Positions 17,897-25,166 are shown, numbered from the stretch's first letter. The stretch: 64,000 nucleotides of DNA from Streptosporangium carneum (GCF_027922005.1 NZ_BSEV01000010.1:153272-217271); one strand, 5' to 3'. The notes: a model not told the origin generated them from the letters alone. Translations and numbers: made by a program.

Positions 17897-18475
17897 ATGA
17901 ACGTGCACAAGAAGGCTTTACCCACCGTGGTGGCCGCCGCCGCCCTGGCCGTCCTGACCGCCGCTCCCGCCTTCGCGGCGGACACCGCCGCCCAGGTGAC
18001 CGTCAAGATCGAGCTCGGGCACACCGAGACCGTCAAGGAGTCGGCCGGCGTCTCCTTCCGCTGCCCCGTGAACCAGGTGCTGACCGGCCGGGCGCACAGC
18101 GGGGACGAGAACGGCAACACCACGTACTACTGCAGCTCGATCTCCATCAACGACCAGCCGGTCACGGTGGGGATCAGCAGCTGGAGCCCTCCGCAGAAGG
18201 AGAGCACCTCGCGCTTCGCCGCCCCGATCGGCGAGGTCCTCACCGGCAGGCGGCACCAAGGTGACGAGAACGGCCCCACCGAGTACCGGCACGCCCCGCT
18301 GACCTGGCAGGGCAGACCGGTGCAGCTGATCTCCCGGACCTGGAGCGGGTGGATGAAGGAGAACAGGCACTCCTTCACGACGGGAGCCACCCAGGTCCTG
18401 ACCGGCCGCCAGCACACGGGTGACGAGAACGGCGACACCAGGTACCTGTACGCCACCGTCACGATCGAGAACTGA
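17897..18475 (+). CDS. Secreted protein with three 53-residue repeats
   Basis: 192 residues. A Sec signal peptide ends near APAFAAD (residue 29). The mature part is three repeats, each carrying the motif VLTGR-x-H-x-GDENG-x-T-x-Y at residues 61-77, 114-130 and 167-183, exactly 53 residues apart. Two cysteines (56 and 79) flank the first motif and may form a disulfide. A three-fold repeat of this size suggests a beta-trefoil or beta-prism-like module, and the acidic GDENG loops could bind metal or sugar; that is inference. I recognise no named family. GGAGGA sits very close to the ATG, so the GTG at 17903 may be the real start. A strong terminator follows. Confidence 0.85.
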   Translation: MNVHKKALPTVVAAAALAVLTAAPAFAADTAAQVTVKIELGHTETVKESAGVSFRCPVNQVLTGRAHSGDENGNTTYYCSSISINDQPVTVGISSWSPPQKESTSRFAAPIGEVLTGRRHQGDENGPTEYRHAPLTWQGRPVQLISRTWSGWMKENRHSFTTGATQVLTGRQHTGDENGDTRYLYATVTIEN

Positions 18476-18481
18476 CCCCCT

Positions 18482-18513
18482 CCGGTGCCGCCTCCGTACG
18501 GGGGCGGCACCGG
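18482..18513 (+). terminator. Terminator of the three-repeat protein
   Basis: Perfect 11-bp arms CCGGTGCCGCC and GGCGGCACCGG with a 10-nt loop, starting 6 bases after the stop. Confidence 0.75.
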
Positions 18514-18904
18514 GAGCACCTCTCCGAACGACCCCGTTCACACCACCCCACCCTTCACCTCGCACTCCACGCCGCACCCCACCGCGCATCCCCTGCTCGA
18601 CGCCGCACCCTCACCTCGCACCTTCGGACCTTTCACAGCGCCGGTACGGCGAGCGGTGACGCGGACCCGACCGGCGCCGATGAACGACGCCGAAGCCGTT
18701 GAGCACTCACGGCGAACACCGGGAATCGGAAAACGAGTCAGACCGGAAAACCGAGTCACGTACCTTTTCCACCGCTGTCGGTGCGGTGTCGCCGGCGGAA
18801 AACACCGTTCTCGGCGAAATCAAGCACGGTCGTCGACGACTTCACCCGCACACCGCCTCTGATACCGACATAGCGTGGTCGACAAAAACATGAACGGGGT
18901 GTTC
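18514..18904. other. Gene-free stretch with C-rich low complexity and a dispersed repeat
   Basis: About 390 bp. The first 120 bases are C-rich (CACC/CGCACC runs) with no credible reading frame. At 18639-18667 lies GCGCCGGTACGGCGAGCGG followed by TGACGCGGAC, a 29-bp sequence found with one change twice more near 60.13 and 60.35 kb. The remainder presumably holds the promoter of the next gene. Confidence 0.5.
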
Positions 18905-19297
18905 ATGGGACTCGTCGGACAGCGAGGCCGGAAGATCGCATTGGTGGGGGCCGGGATTCCGGTGGGGGCGGCGCTCGCGCTGGGCGGGGTCGCCGTGGCG
19001 GACAGGATCGACGGACCGGGCGTCACCATCGTGCAGGAGACCCGAACGGTGCCGGAGCAGGGAATCCTGTCCACCAACGTCCTGTGCAAGGAGGGGCAGC
19101 GGGTCGTGAGCGGAGGCTACGGCTCTCCCGAAGTCGCTCATCGTCTGGACGCGCCGCTGGCCGTTCCGGTCAGTGCCCCCGGCCGGGTGAGCCTCGATCC
19201 CAAGGCTCCCGAGGACTCGTGGGACCTCGTCCTGCTGAACCCCTCGGACGAGAAGATCGACATCAAGGTCTACGCGACCTGCGTCCCTCTCGACTGA
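18905..19297 (+). CDS. Small secreted protein, unknown
   Basis: 130 residues from the ATG at 18905, which has GGGG six bases upstream; in-frame starts at 18890 and 18875 (GTG) are possible. The N-terminal hydrophobic stretch (about 11-30) acts as signal peptide or anchor. The mature part has one cysteine early (VLCKEGQRVVSGGYG) and one near the end (YATCVPLD), likely a disulfide closing the domain. The layout resembles small extracytoplasmic beta domains, but I do not recognise the family. The last codons and stop region are duplicated just downstream. Confidence 0.7.
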   Translation: MGLVGQRGRKIALVGAGIPVGAALALGGVAVADRIDGPGVTIVQETRTVPEQGILSTNVLCKEGQRVVSGGYGSPEVAHRLDAPLAVPVSAPGRVSLDPKAPEDSWDLVLLNPSDEKIDIKVYATCVPLD

Positions 19298-19332
19298 AGC
19301 ATCGGTCTACGCGACCCGCCTCTCGACTGAAG
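19267..19332 (+). repeat. Direct duplication of the 3' end of the preceding gene
   Basis: The last coding bases and stop (19267-19299, GGTCTACGCGACCTGCG through CTCGACTGAAG) recur at 19304-19332 with a 4-base deletion, including a second TGA. Confidence 0.8.
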
Positions 19333-19515
19333 ACGGGCGAAAACCCCGGGTGGTGTCCGTTGTCGGCAGGCGGCTTCGGTCCTGGACGCGCAGCCCGGGT
19401 CGCAGAACGGCTACCGGCAAATGACAGTGAGGCTTTTTCATCCTGACGGCCTGGTACGGCAAGCCTGCGAAGAACAGTGCCTCCATGGAGCCTGCAGAAG
19501 CTGCGGCGAAGTGAT

Positions 19516-19555
19516 CCACCGTCCACGGCCAGTTCGCGGGGGCTGTGGACGGTGG
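19516..19555. terminator. Bidirectional terminator between convergent genes
   Basis: Perfect 11-bp arms CCACCGTCCAC and GTGGACGGTGG with an 18-nt loop, between the secreted-protein gene and the DUF6461 gene. Apart from this hairpin and the duplication I see nothing in 19298-19583. Confidence 0.7.
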
Positions 19556-19583
19556 GTTCTGCTCACCTCGATCTGGGCATGCC

Positions 19584-20186
19584 TCAGCCCAGATAGGTGG
19601 ACTCCTCCAGCAGCTGCGGCGTCATCGTGATCCCGGTGAGGCGCTCGGCCAGGAGGAACGCCGGCCCTTCGTGGGGGGCGGCGATCGGATAGACGGGAGA
19701 GTCGATCCGCTCCAGGGTCTCTGCGAGTTCGTCCGGCATCTCCTCTGAGTAGCCTTCCTGCTGCGGGAACTCGAACTGGATCTTCCCGTCCTTGATCCAG
19801 TGGGAATAGCCTTCCTGGTGCAGGAACTCGAACCGGATCTTTCCGTCGTCGATCCAGTGGAAGTAGTCCATCCCGTCGACGTCGAGGTAGAAGTGCGAGA
19901 CGAGACGGGTGCCCGCCGACAACGGCATGATGATCTCTTCGGTGATGCCGAGCAAGCCGTTGGTCTCGACGAGGAGTACCCAGTCTCCGACGGCGACGGC
20001 GCCGAAGGTCTGCCGCCGGATCAGCTCATCGAGCGTCATGCGAGAGCAGTTTTCAACCCGGACGCCGAGCCGGGTCATCAATTCCTCAGGCGTCAGGCCG
20101 CGGACGTAGGTGAAGCAGTAGGCATCCGCCAGGCCGGGGAAGCGCTCGGGGGAGAACCAGGAGTAGTCGTCAGGAGTCGCGATCAC
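19584..20186 (-). CDS. DUF6461 family protein with internal tandem duplication
   Basis: 200 residues from a GTG. The sequence follows the streptomycete DUF6461 family: DDYSWFSPERFPGLADAYC near the start, AVGDWVLLVETNGLLGITEE, LSAGTRLVSHFY, and ERLTGITMTPQLLEESTYLG at the end. Function unknown; these soluble proteins are common near polymorphic or accessory loci. Unusually, 19 residues starting HWIDDGKIRFEF are followed directly by a second copy starting HWIKDGKIQFEF, both ending QEGYS, a 57-bp tandem duplication. The normal family has one such unit. Longer upstream reading frames lack conserved sequence. Confidence 0.8.
   Translation of the reverse strand: MIATPDDYSWFSPERFPGLADAYCFTYVRGLTPEELMTRLGVRVENCSRMTLDELIRRQTFGAVAVGDWVLLVETNGLLGITEEIIMPLSAGTRLVSHFYLDVDGMDYFHWIDDGKIRFEFLHQEGYSHWIKDGKIQFEFPQQEGYSEEMPDELAETLERIDSPVYPIAAPHEGPAFLLAERLTGITMTPQLLEESTYLG
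19747..19860 (-). repeat. 57-bp in-frame tandem duplication inside the DUF6461 gene
   Basis: Two 57-bp units in register, the landmark TAGCCTTCCTG occurring at 19750 and 19807. They differ at scattered positions, so the event is not recent. Confidence 0.85.
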
Positions 20187-20501
20187 CCCGTCATGCTCGC
20201 AGCGCCCACCGACACGACAAGAGCAATTTCGTCCTGAGTGGCGGCCTCTTCCACGAGCTGCGACACAAGCGCCTGCACGAGCGCGGTCGGTGCGCCTGGG
20301 CGCTGGACCGCGAGGGAGGACCGTGTCAGCGGGTGCCTTCCAGGGCCGTCCTGACGAACCATGTGATCCAGGGTGACCGGCTGTCCGCCGGCCAGCCACC
20401 GCTACCGCCGAAAGGGTGCCGGTGGGATGTCGCCGGCAGCGACTCCGACATGAGGATTGACGCGCTTCGTCCCTGCTCAGCCATAAGGAGACGCGTCCTT
20501 G
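20187..20501. other. Gene-free stretch
   Basis: About 310 bp upstream of the small peptide gene. Reading frames here have no start with a ribosome site and no recognisable protein. It presumably contains promoters of the divergent DUF6461 gene and of the peptide gene, but I could not place them. Confidence 0.4.
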
Positions 20502-20606
20502 TTGAAGCGACACATCCCCATCGCCCTCATGATCGGCACCGCACTGGCCACCGTGGCGCCGACCCTTCCGGCCTTCGCCGGCGGCCCGCCGGGAGGCCCT
20601 GCCTGA
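20502..20606 (+). CDS. 34-residue exported peptide
   Basis: TTG start with AAGGAG eleven bases upstream. The product begins MKRHIPIALMIGTALATVAP and ends with AFAGGPPGGPA: a complete Sec signal peptide with an AFA cleavage site and a tail of only about eight Gly/Pro residues. A perfect 11-bp terminator follows 45 bp after the stop, so this is a defined transcription unit. It may encode a tiny secreted Gly/Pro peptide, or be the surviving start of a truncated secreted protein. No family known to me. Confidence 0.55.
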   Translation: MKRHIPIALMIGTALATVAPTLPAFAGGPPGGPA

Positions 20607-20650
20607 AGTCCATCCCGCCCCTGCCGGTCCGCTCGGCACACTGACCTGAC

Positions 20651-20677
20651 CGGCGCCCTGGCTTGACCAGGGCGCCG
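20651..20677. terminator. Terminator after the small exported peptide
   Basis: Perfect 11-bp arms CGGCGCCCTGG and CCAGGGCGCCG with loop CTTGA. It also lies downstream of the converging kinase gene. Confidence 0.75.
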
Positions 20678-20861
20678 ATCTGCGGTGCCGACCTGCGACG
20701 ACGACAACCGCGTCGTCGGGATGAGCCCCGGCGGGGCGCTCCAACGGGGGAAGGGGAGCGCGGGCGCACGTGCCGGTTCGCGGGGGACGACCGGGTGCCG
20801 CCGTTTCCCGCCGGGGTGGTTCGAACGGCCTTCACGGCCGGACGGCGTGGCCGGGGAGCGT

Positions 20862-21530
20862 CTACCCGGACCGAGGCGGATGCCACCACACCCGGGTCGA
20901 GAGGTCCCCGTGCTCAGGCCAGGCGAGGCGGGCGGAGGTGCGCGGAAGGTCCTGCTGATGACTCCCCGAAGGGGCCGCCCGGGAGTCCTCAGAGGGTGAC
21001 GGGCCTGCCGGGATCTCGCACCACACGGTCCGGCCGAGTCCGGGACCGTGCGAGCGGTAGCCCCAGTTCCCGTCGGAGAGCGCGCTGACGATCGCCAGTC
21101 CTCGGCCGCTCTCCTCCGGCTCGTCCCCCGGGTCCGCCCTGAGCACCCGGGGTTCCCCCGTGCTCCAGCCCCGGTCGACGACCTCGACGCGCAGGGAACC
21201 ACCGTGCGCCGTCAGCCGCAGAACCAGCGCCCCGGCCCCCGCCCCGTCGACGTCCCAGGGGCCGTCCACAGTCGCGAAACTGTCGAAGGAGGCGGAGCCG
21301 CCGCCTCCTTCGGGACCGGCGGCGGTCGCCGAGTCCTTGCCTCCGGGCTCCCCGTCCGGCTCACCTCCCGCGTGTCGGACGGCGTTGGTCACCAGCTCCG
21401 ACACGGCCAGTCGCGCGTTCTCGTAGGCGGAGTGGTCCCTCCCCAGCCATTCACAGACTTTCTCACGCGCCAGTGAAGCGGTTTCCGGGGTACTGGGAAA
21501 GCAGATCTCGCCGAGCGTCTCCGAGTTCAT
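20862..21530 (-). CDS. RsbW-like serine-kinase / ATP-binding regulator
   Basis: 222 residues from the ATG at 21530, which has GGGGAGG six bases upstream. It has a GHKL ATPase fold of the anti-sigma (HATPase_c_2) type: N-box ENARLAVSELVTNAVRHAGG, G1-box VVDRGWSTGEP, G2-box ESGRGLAIVSALSD. Between N-box and G1 there is a low-complexity insert of about 40 residues rich in Gly, Asp and Ala; the C-terminal 40 residues are also variable. It diverges from an XRE/DUF397 pair, the arrangement seen in abaA/whiJ-like regulatory clusters of streptomycetes. Confidence 0.88.
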   Translation of the reverse strand: MNSETLGEICFPSTPETASLAREKVCEWLGRDHSAYENARLAVSELVTNAVRHAGGEPDGEPGGKDSATAAGPEGGGGSASFDSFATVDGPWDVDGAGAGALVLRLTAHGGSLRVEVVDRGWSTGEPRVLRADPGDEPEESGRGLAIVSALSDGNWGYRSHGPGLGRTVWCEIPAGPSPSEDSRAAPSGSHQQDLPRTSARLAWPEHGDLSTRVWWHPPRSG

Positions 21531-21674
21531 GGGGTGCCTCCCCCAGCCGAACAGGGCTGGTTTCCGTGTCAATCACGCCATTTGCGCCGAGGCGTCGCCG
21601 TGGTTTCCCCACGCGACCCTCATAAGGTCGCAAACCCTTGGGTTCACCGTCCGGAGAATCGGGTCCGCAATCCG

Positions 21675-21690
21675 TTCACACTTCTGTGAA
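21675..21690. promoter_or_regulatory. Inverted repeat upstream of the XRE gene
   Basis: TTCACA-CTTC-TGTGAA, perfect 6-bp arms, in the divergent promoter between the kinase and XRE genes. Possible XRE operator. Confidence 0.4.
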
Positions 21691-21764
21691 AACCGCTCCG
21701 AGCAGCTGGAACTCCCCCGACAATGACCCGAGACCGGCCCGTGAAACCGAAAGGAGCCCGGCGC

Positions 21765-22637
21765 ATGACCGTCCCCCCGGAAATGGAACAGGAACCAACC
21801 GCAGAACCGACACAACTCATCGATCCCTACATTTCCCCGCGCATTAGATTCGGTACAGAACTACGCAAGTTCCGACTTGCCGCCGGGTTCAGCCAGCGAA
21901 AGCTGGGCGAGGCGATCCACCTGTCGATCAGTCAGCTCAGCATGCTGGAGAACGGCCACCGCTCGCCGACGCTGGCCCTGGCGAGCAAGGTGGACGAGGC
22001 CCTCAACCTCGGCACGACGCTCACCGGTCTGCTCGACCGCCTCAACCGCGCCGAGGCCCAGCTCCCCCGCTGGTTCCGCCCCTGGCTGGAGTTCGAGCGC
22101 GAGGCCGAGTCGCTGCGCATCTGGTCGGCGCTGATCGTGCCCGGCCTGCTGCAGACCGAGGACTACGCCCGGGCCATCCTGAGCCGCAAGCCTGGCGCGA
22201 CCACCGAGGAGATCGAGGACAAGGTCGCGGCCAGGATGGAGCGGCAGGAGATCCTGAGGAGGCGGATGCCGCCGATGCTCTGGATCGTCATCGACGAGGG
22301 CGTGCTGTACCGTCCCGTCGCCGAGCCCGACGTCATGAGGGGCCAGTGCGAGCGCCTCCTCGAAGCCGGGGAGCACCTTCGCATATCCCTGCAGATCCTT
22401 CCCTACGAGGCGCACAACGTGCTTGGCTTGCTGGGCAGCTTCACCCTCGCGGACCTGGCGAGGGAGACCCACCCGGTGGCCTACATCGACTCGCAGAGCC
22501 TGGACGACCGCGTCACCGACCGGCCCATCGACATGAAGAACCTGGTGTTCAGATACGAAGCGATCCGGTCCGACGCCCTGTCCCGGCACGATTCCCTCAA
22601 CCTGATCAAGGAGACGATGCGCAGATGGACGACCTGA
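21765..22637 (+). CDS. XRE family regulator with DUF5753 domain (WhiJ-like)
   Basis: 290 residues. The helix-turn-helix is FGTELRKFRLAAGFSQRKLG to HLSISQLSMLENGHRSPTLA (about 29-70). A long DUF5753 domain follows (about 95-290), with WFRPWLEFEREAESLRIWS and LIVPGLLQTEDYARAIL as family landmarks. AGGAG lies ten bases before the ATG at 21765. Its last 13 bases overlap the DUF397 gene, a hallmark of these two-gene cassettes. In streptomycetes such WhiJ-like regulators modulate development and antibiotic production together with their DUF397 partner. Confidence 0.93.
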   Translation: MTVPPEMEQEPTAEPTQLIDPYISPRIRFGTELRKFRLAAGFSQRKLGEAIHLSISQLSMLENGHRSPTLALASKVDEALNLGTTLTGLLDRLNRAEAQLPRWFRPWLEFEREAESLRIWSALIVPGLLQTEDYARAILSRKPGATTEEIEDKVAARMERQEILRRRMPPMLWIVIDEGVLYRPVAEPDVMRGQCERLLEAGEHLRISLQILPYEAHNVLGLLGSFTLADLARETHPVAYIDSQSLDDRVTDRPIDMKNLVFRYEAIRSDALSRHDSLNLIKETMRRWTT

Positions 22638-22837
22638 CCAGGGAGCTCACCACCGCCCGGTGGCGCAAGTCCAGCCTGTCCGGCGACGACGGCAGCGACT
22701 GCGTCGAGGTCGCCGCCCTCTCCGGCGGCCACCACGCCCTCCGCGACACCAAGGACCGCACCGGCCCCGCCCTCATCCTCACCCCCGCCGCCTGGACGTC
22801 CCTCATCACCGCCCTCAGAACCGACGCCCTCGGCTGA
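22625..22837 (+). CDS. DUF397 protein, partner of the XRE regulator
   Basis: 70 residues with the family pattern: WRKSSLSGDDGSDCVEVAAL, then a strand with RDTKDRTGPALILTPAAW. DUF397 proteins are small beta proteins thought to bind and counteract the adjacent XRE regulator. The ATG lies inside the XRE reading frame (13-nt overlap), which ensures coupled translation. Confidence 0.93.
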   Translation: MDDLTRELTTARWRKSSLSGDDGSDCVEVAALSGGHHALRDTKDRTGPALILTPAAWTSLITALRTDALG

Positions 22838-22859
22838 TCCACGACATTCCTCCGTGCAG

Positions 22860-22880
22860 CCCTCCGGTCCCGCCGGAGGG
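22860..22880 (+). terminator. Terminator after the XRE-DUF397 cassette
   Basis: Perfect 8-bp arms CCCTCCGG and CCGGAGGG with loop TCCCG, 22 bases after the stop, followed by TCTCC. Confidence 0.7.
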
Positions 22881-22945
22881 TCTCCACGCGGCTTCTTTGC
22901 GAAACCGTCGCCGGCAAGGGCCCAACGGCCTCGCGGGCAAAGCGG

Positions 22946-22975
22946 TGGACACACCGCGCACGGGATTGCTAGCTT
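22946..22975 (+). promoter_or_regulatory. Promoter of the efflux-gene leader
   Basis: TGGACA (22946-22951) and TAGCTT (22970-22975), 18 bp apart. The expected transcript start falls at or within a few bases of the GTG of the leader peptide, so the leader mRNA may be leaderless. Confidence 0.55.
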
Positions 22976-22981
22976 GCGCGT

Positions 22982-23011
22982 GTGTCCAGTCCCGAGGCGT
23001 CAAGACTCTAG
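22982..23011 (+). CDS. Nine-residue leader peptide of the efflux gene
   Basis: GTG TCC AGT CCC GAG GCG, ending TCA AGA CTC TAG, encodes MSSPEASRL. It begins just after the predicted promoter, and its stop codon overlaps the base of the first hairpin. Chloramphenicol exporter genes of the CmlR/Cmr/Cmx group in actinomycetes are known to be controlled by short leader peptides whose translation decides whether a downstream hairpin forms. This ORF fits that plan; the sequence of the peptide itself is not one I recognise. Confidence 0.5.
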   Translation: MSSPEASRL

Positions 23012-23076
23012 CCACCGGTCGTCCGGTGGCTGCCCACGTCGTCGCCTCACGGCCCCGCGGTGATTGAGACCGCGGG
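23010..23076 (+). promoter_or_regulatory. Attenuator hairpins in the efflux-gene leader
   Basis: Hairpin 1: AGCCACCGG (23010-23018), loop TCGT, CCGGTGGCT (23023-23031). Hairpin 2: CCCGCGG (23054-23060) and CCGCGGG (23070-23076). Hairpin 1 starts within the leader stop codon, so a ribosome stalled on the leader would open it. The remaining 200 bases to the efflux gene hold no clear further element. Confidence 0.55.
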
Positions 23077-23284
23077 CGTCGCCGTTCGCGACCACCGCCG
23101 CCGGATCGCCCCAGAGCGGGCTGTGCTCTCATCCTGATCCGTCGTCGCCCCCGTGGCGTCGGCGGGTTCTCGCGCGCCGGTCGCGCCTGCCCTGTCGGAC
23201 GGTCGCCGTCTCCGCCGCCGACACGGGTGCCGCCGCGACCCGCCGCCTCCTCATCGATCCACGACATGGTCGCGGAGTTCTGTC

Positions 23285-24451
23285 ATGCCGTTCGTCGTCC
23301 ATCTCCTGGGACTGGCGGTTTTCGCCCAGGGGACCTCTGAGTTCATGCTGTCCGGCCTCGTGCCGGACATCTCACGGGACATGCACGTGTCCGTTCCCAC
23401 CGCGGGGTTCCTGACCTCGGCGTTCGCGGCCGGGATGGTCGTCGGCGCCCCGCTGACGGCGGTCGTGAGCCTGCGCTGGCCGCGACGCCGCTCGCTCCTG
23501 ACCTTCCTGGTCGTCTTCCTGCTCGTCCACATCCTCGGCGCGGTCACCACCGACTACGGGGTGCTGCTGGCCACGCGGGTCGTCGCGGCGCTGGCCAACG
23601 CCGGGTTCCTGACCGTGGCCCTGGCGACCGTGACGAGCATCGTCGCGCCGGACGCCAAGGGCCGTGCCACCTCCATCCTGCTCGGCGGCATCACCGTCGC
23701 CTGCGTCGTGGGCGTTCCCGCCGGTGCGGCGCTCGGCCAGGTGTGGGGCTGGCGTGCGGCGTTCTGGGCGGTGGCGGTCCTGTCGGTCCCGGCCGTCGTC
23801 GCGATCGTGTGGTCCGTGCCGCCCGACGACCTTCGCCCCGCCTCCACCGGCGCGCGTGGAGAACTGCGATCCCTGCGCGACCGGCGTCTCCTGGTGATCC
23901 TGCTCCTGGGGGCCCTGGTGAACGGCGCGACGTTCTGCACGTTCACCTACCTCGCGCCGCTGGTCACCGCCGTCTCCGGGATCGCCCCCGCCTGGGTGCC
24001 CGCCCTGCTGGCGCTTTTCGGTCTCGGGTCCTTCCTCGGCGTCACCGTCGGCGGACGCGTCGCCGACGCGCGCCCCGGCCTCCTGCTGCTGGTCGGCGGG
24101 GTGGCCCTGCTCGTCGGCTGGGCGGTGTTCGCGATGACCGCGGGCAGCCCGATCGCGACGATCGTGCTCGTCTTCGTCCAGGGGAGCCTGGCCTTCGCCG
24201 TCGGGACGATCCTGATCTCACAGGTGCTCTACACGGCGACCGAGGCTCCCCGTCTGGCGGGAGGGTTCGCCACGGCCGCGTTCAACGTGGGCGCGGCGGC
24301 CGGTCCCTGGCTCGGCGGAATCCCCATCGGCGCGGGGCTCGGCTACCGCTCACCGCTGTGGGTCAGCGCGCTGCTGGTGACCCTCGCACTCGCCGTGGCC
24401 GGGACCGCCCGGGTGAGGGGCCACCTGGCTTCGAACCGCTCGCGCGTCTGA
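23285..24451 (+). CDS. Cmx/CmlR family MFS efflux transporter
   Basis: 388 residues with twelve membrane helices. The start LGLAVFAQGTSEFMLSGL, then VGAPLTAVVSLRWPRRRSLL (MFS motif A region) and WGWRAAFWAVAVLS, closely follow actinobacterial chloramphenicol exporters (CmlR, Cmr, Cmx). It probably exports chloramphenicol or a related phenicol by proton antiport. GGAG lies seven bases before the ATG at 23285. The upstream leader with peptide and hairpins suggests drug-inducible expression. The stop is 7 bp from the stop of the convergent TetR gene. Confidence 0.88.
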   Translation: MPFVVHLLGLAVFAQGTSEFMLSGLVPDISRDMHVSVPTAGFLTSAFAAGMVVGAPLTAVVSLRWPRRRSLLTFLVVFLLVHILGAVTTDYGVLLATRVVAALANAGFLTVALATVTSIVAPDAKGRATSILLGGITVACVVGVPAGAALGQVWGWRAAFWAVAVLSVPAVVAIVWSVPPDDLRPASTGARGELRSLRDRRLLVILLLGALVNGATFCTFTYLAPLVTAVSGIAPAWVPALLALFGLGSFLGVTVGGRVADARPGLLLLVGGVALLVGWAVFAMTAGSPIATIVLVFVQGSLAFAVGTILISQVLYTATEAPRLAGGFATAAFNVGAAAGPWLGGIPIGAGLGYRSPLWVSALLVTLALAVAGTARVRGHLASNRSRV

Positions 24452-24458
24452 GTAGAGC

Positions 24459-25067
24459 TCACCGGCGGGGGCGCAGGCCGTTGAGGGCGGTCTCGACGAC
24501 GTTGTCGGCGTACTCGGGGGTGAGCGGGCCGGTGCGCTGGAGCCAGCGGTTGAGCAGGGGGCCCCACAGCATGTCGACGGCCACGTCGAGGTCGAGGTCC
24601 TCGGCCAGGTGCCCGGCCCGCTGGGCGGCGCGCAGCCGATGCTTCTTGAGCTCCCGCATCGGCCGGTCGAGGCGTTCGAGATAGGCGGCGGCCAGTTCGG
24701 GGTCGTGTGCGATCTCGGTGCTGAGCGCACGCATCGGCTCGTCGTAGCGCGGGTCGTTCAGCTCCGCGACCGTGGCACGCAGGACGGCCTTCAGGTCGGA
24801 CTCCAGGTCGCCGGTGTCCGGCAGGGCGGCCTCGCCATCCGCCCCCTCGCCGAGCATGAGGAAGGCGTCGAAGAGCACCGCGCCCTTCGACGGCCACCAG
24901 CGGTAGATCGTCTGCTTGCCGACTCCGGCCCGCGCGGCGATGCCCTCGATGCTCAACTTGGCGTATCCGACCTCGCCGACCAGGTCGAACGCCGCGGCGA
25001 GGATGGCCCGCCGGGAGGCGTCGCTGCGGCGGGAGGCGTTCGGGGAGGTCCTGCGCTGCGTCGTCAT
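24459..25067 (-). CDS. TetR/AcrR family regulator
   Basis: 202 residues. The DNA-binding domain runs from SRRAILAAAFDLVGEVGYAK through LSIEGIAARAGVGKQTIYRW (about 18-62), followed by a helical ligand domain. It is divergent from the short-chain dehydrogenase gene across 138 bp that contain a cluster of AGACGA/TCGTCT half-sites. It most likely represses that gene and itself. It converges on the efflux gene but is probably not its regulator. Confidence 0.9.
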   Translation of the reverse strand: MTTQRRTSPNASRRSDASRRAILAAAFDLVGEVGYAKLSIEGIAARAGVGKQTIYRWWPSKGAVLFDAFLMLGEGADGEAALPDTGDLESDLKAVLRATVAELNDPRYDEPMRALSTEIAHDPELAAAYLERLDRPMRELKKHRLRAAQRAGHLAEDLDLDVAVDMLWGPLLNRWLQRTGPLTPEYADNVVETALNGLRPRR

Positions 25068-25089
25068 GGGGCCAACCTAACAAAAACCT

Positions 25090-25166
25090 AGACGAGACGG
25101 GTCGTCTTGACTCGGGGCGCACGGTTCGTCTATGGTCATCACCACAAGACGAGACGAACCGTCTCG
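25090..25166. promoter_or_regulatory. Cluster of TetR-type operators between tetR and SDR genes
   Basis: Site 1: AGACGA-GACGGG-TCGTCT (25090-25107). Site 2: ACGGTTCGTCT (25121-25131), the exact inverse of AGACGAACCGT (25152-25162). Site 3: CGAGACG-AAC-CGTCTCG (25150-25166). All share the AGACGA half-site, so two or three dimers of one regulator probably bind here. Confidence 0.65.

Noticed and set aside
20333-20644. 103-codon frame overlapping the small exported peptide
   Set aside because: Composition is non-coding in appearance and it lacks a ribosome site; the peptide in the other frame has AAGGAG and a signal peptide.
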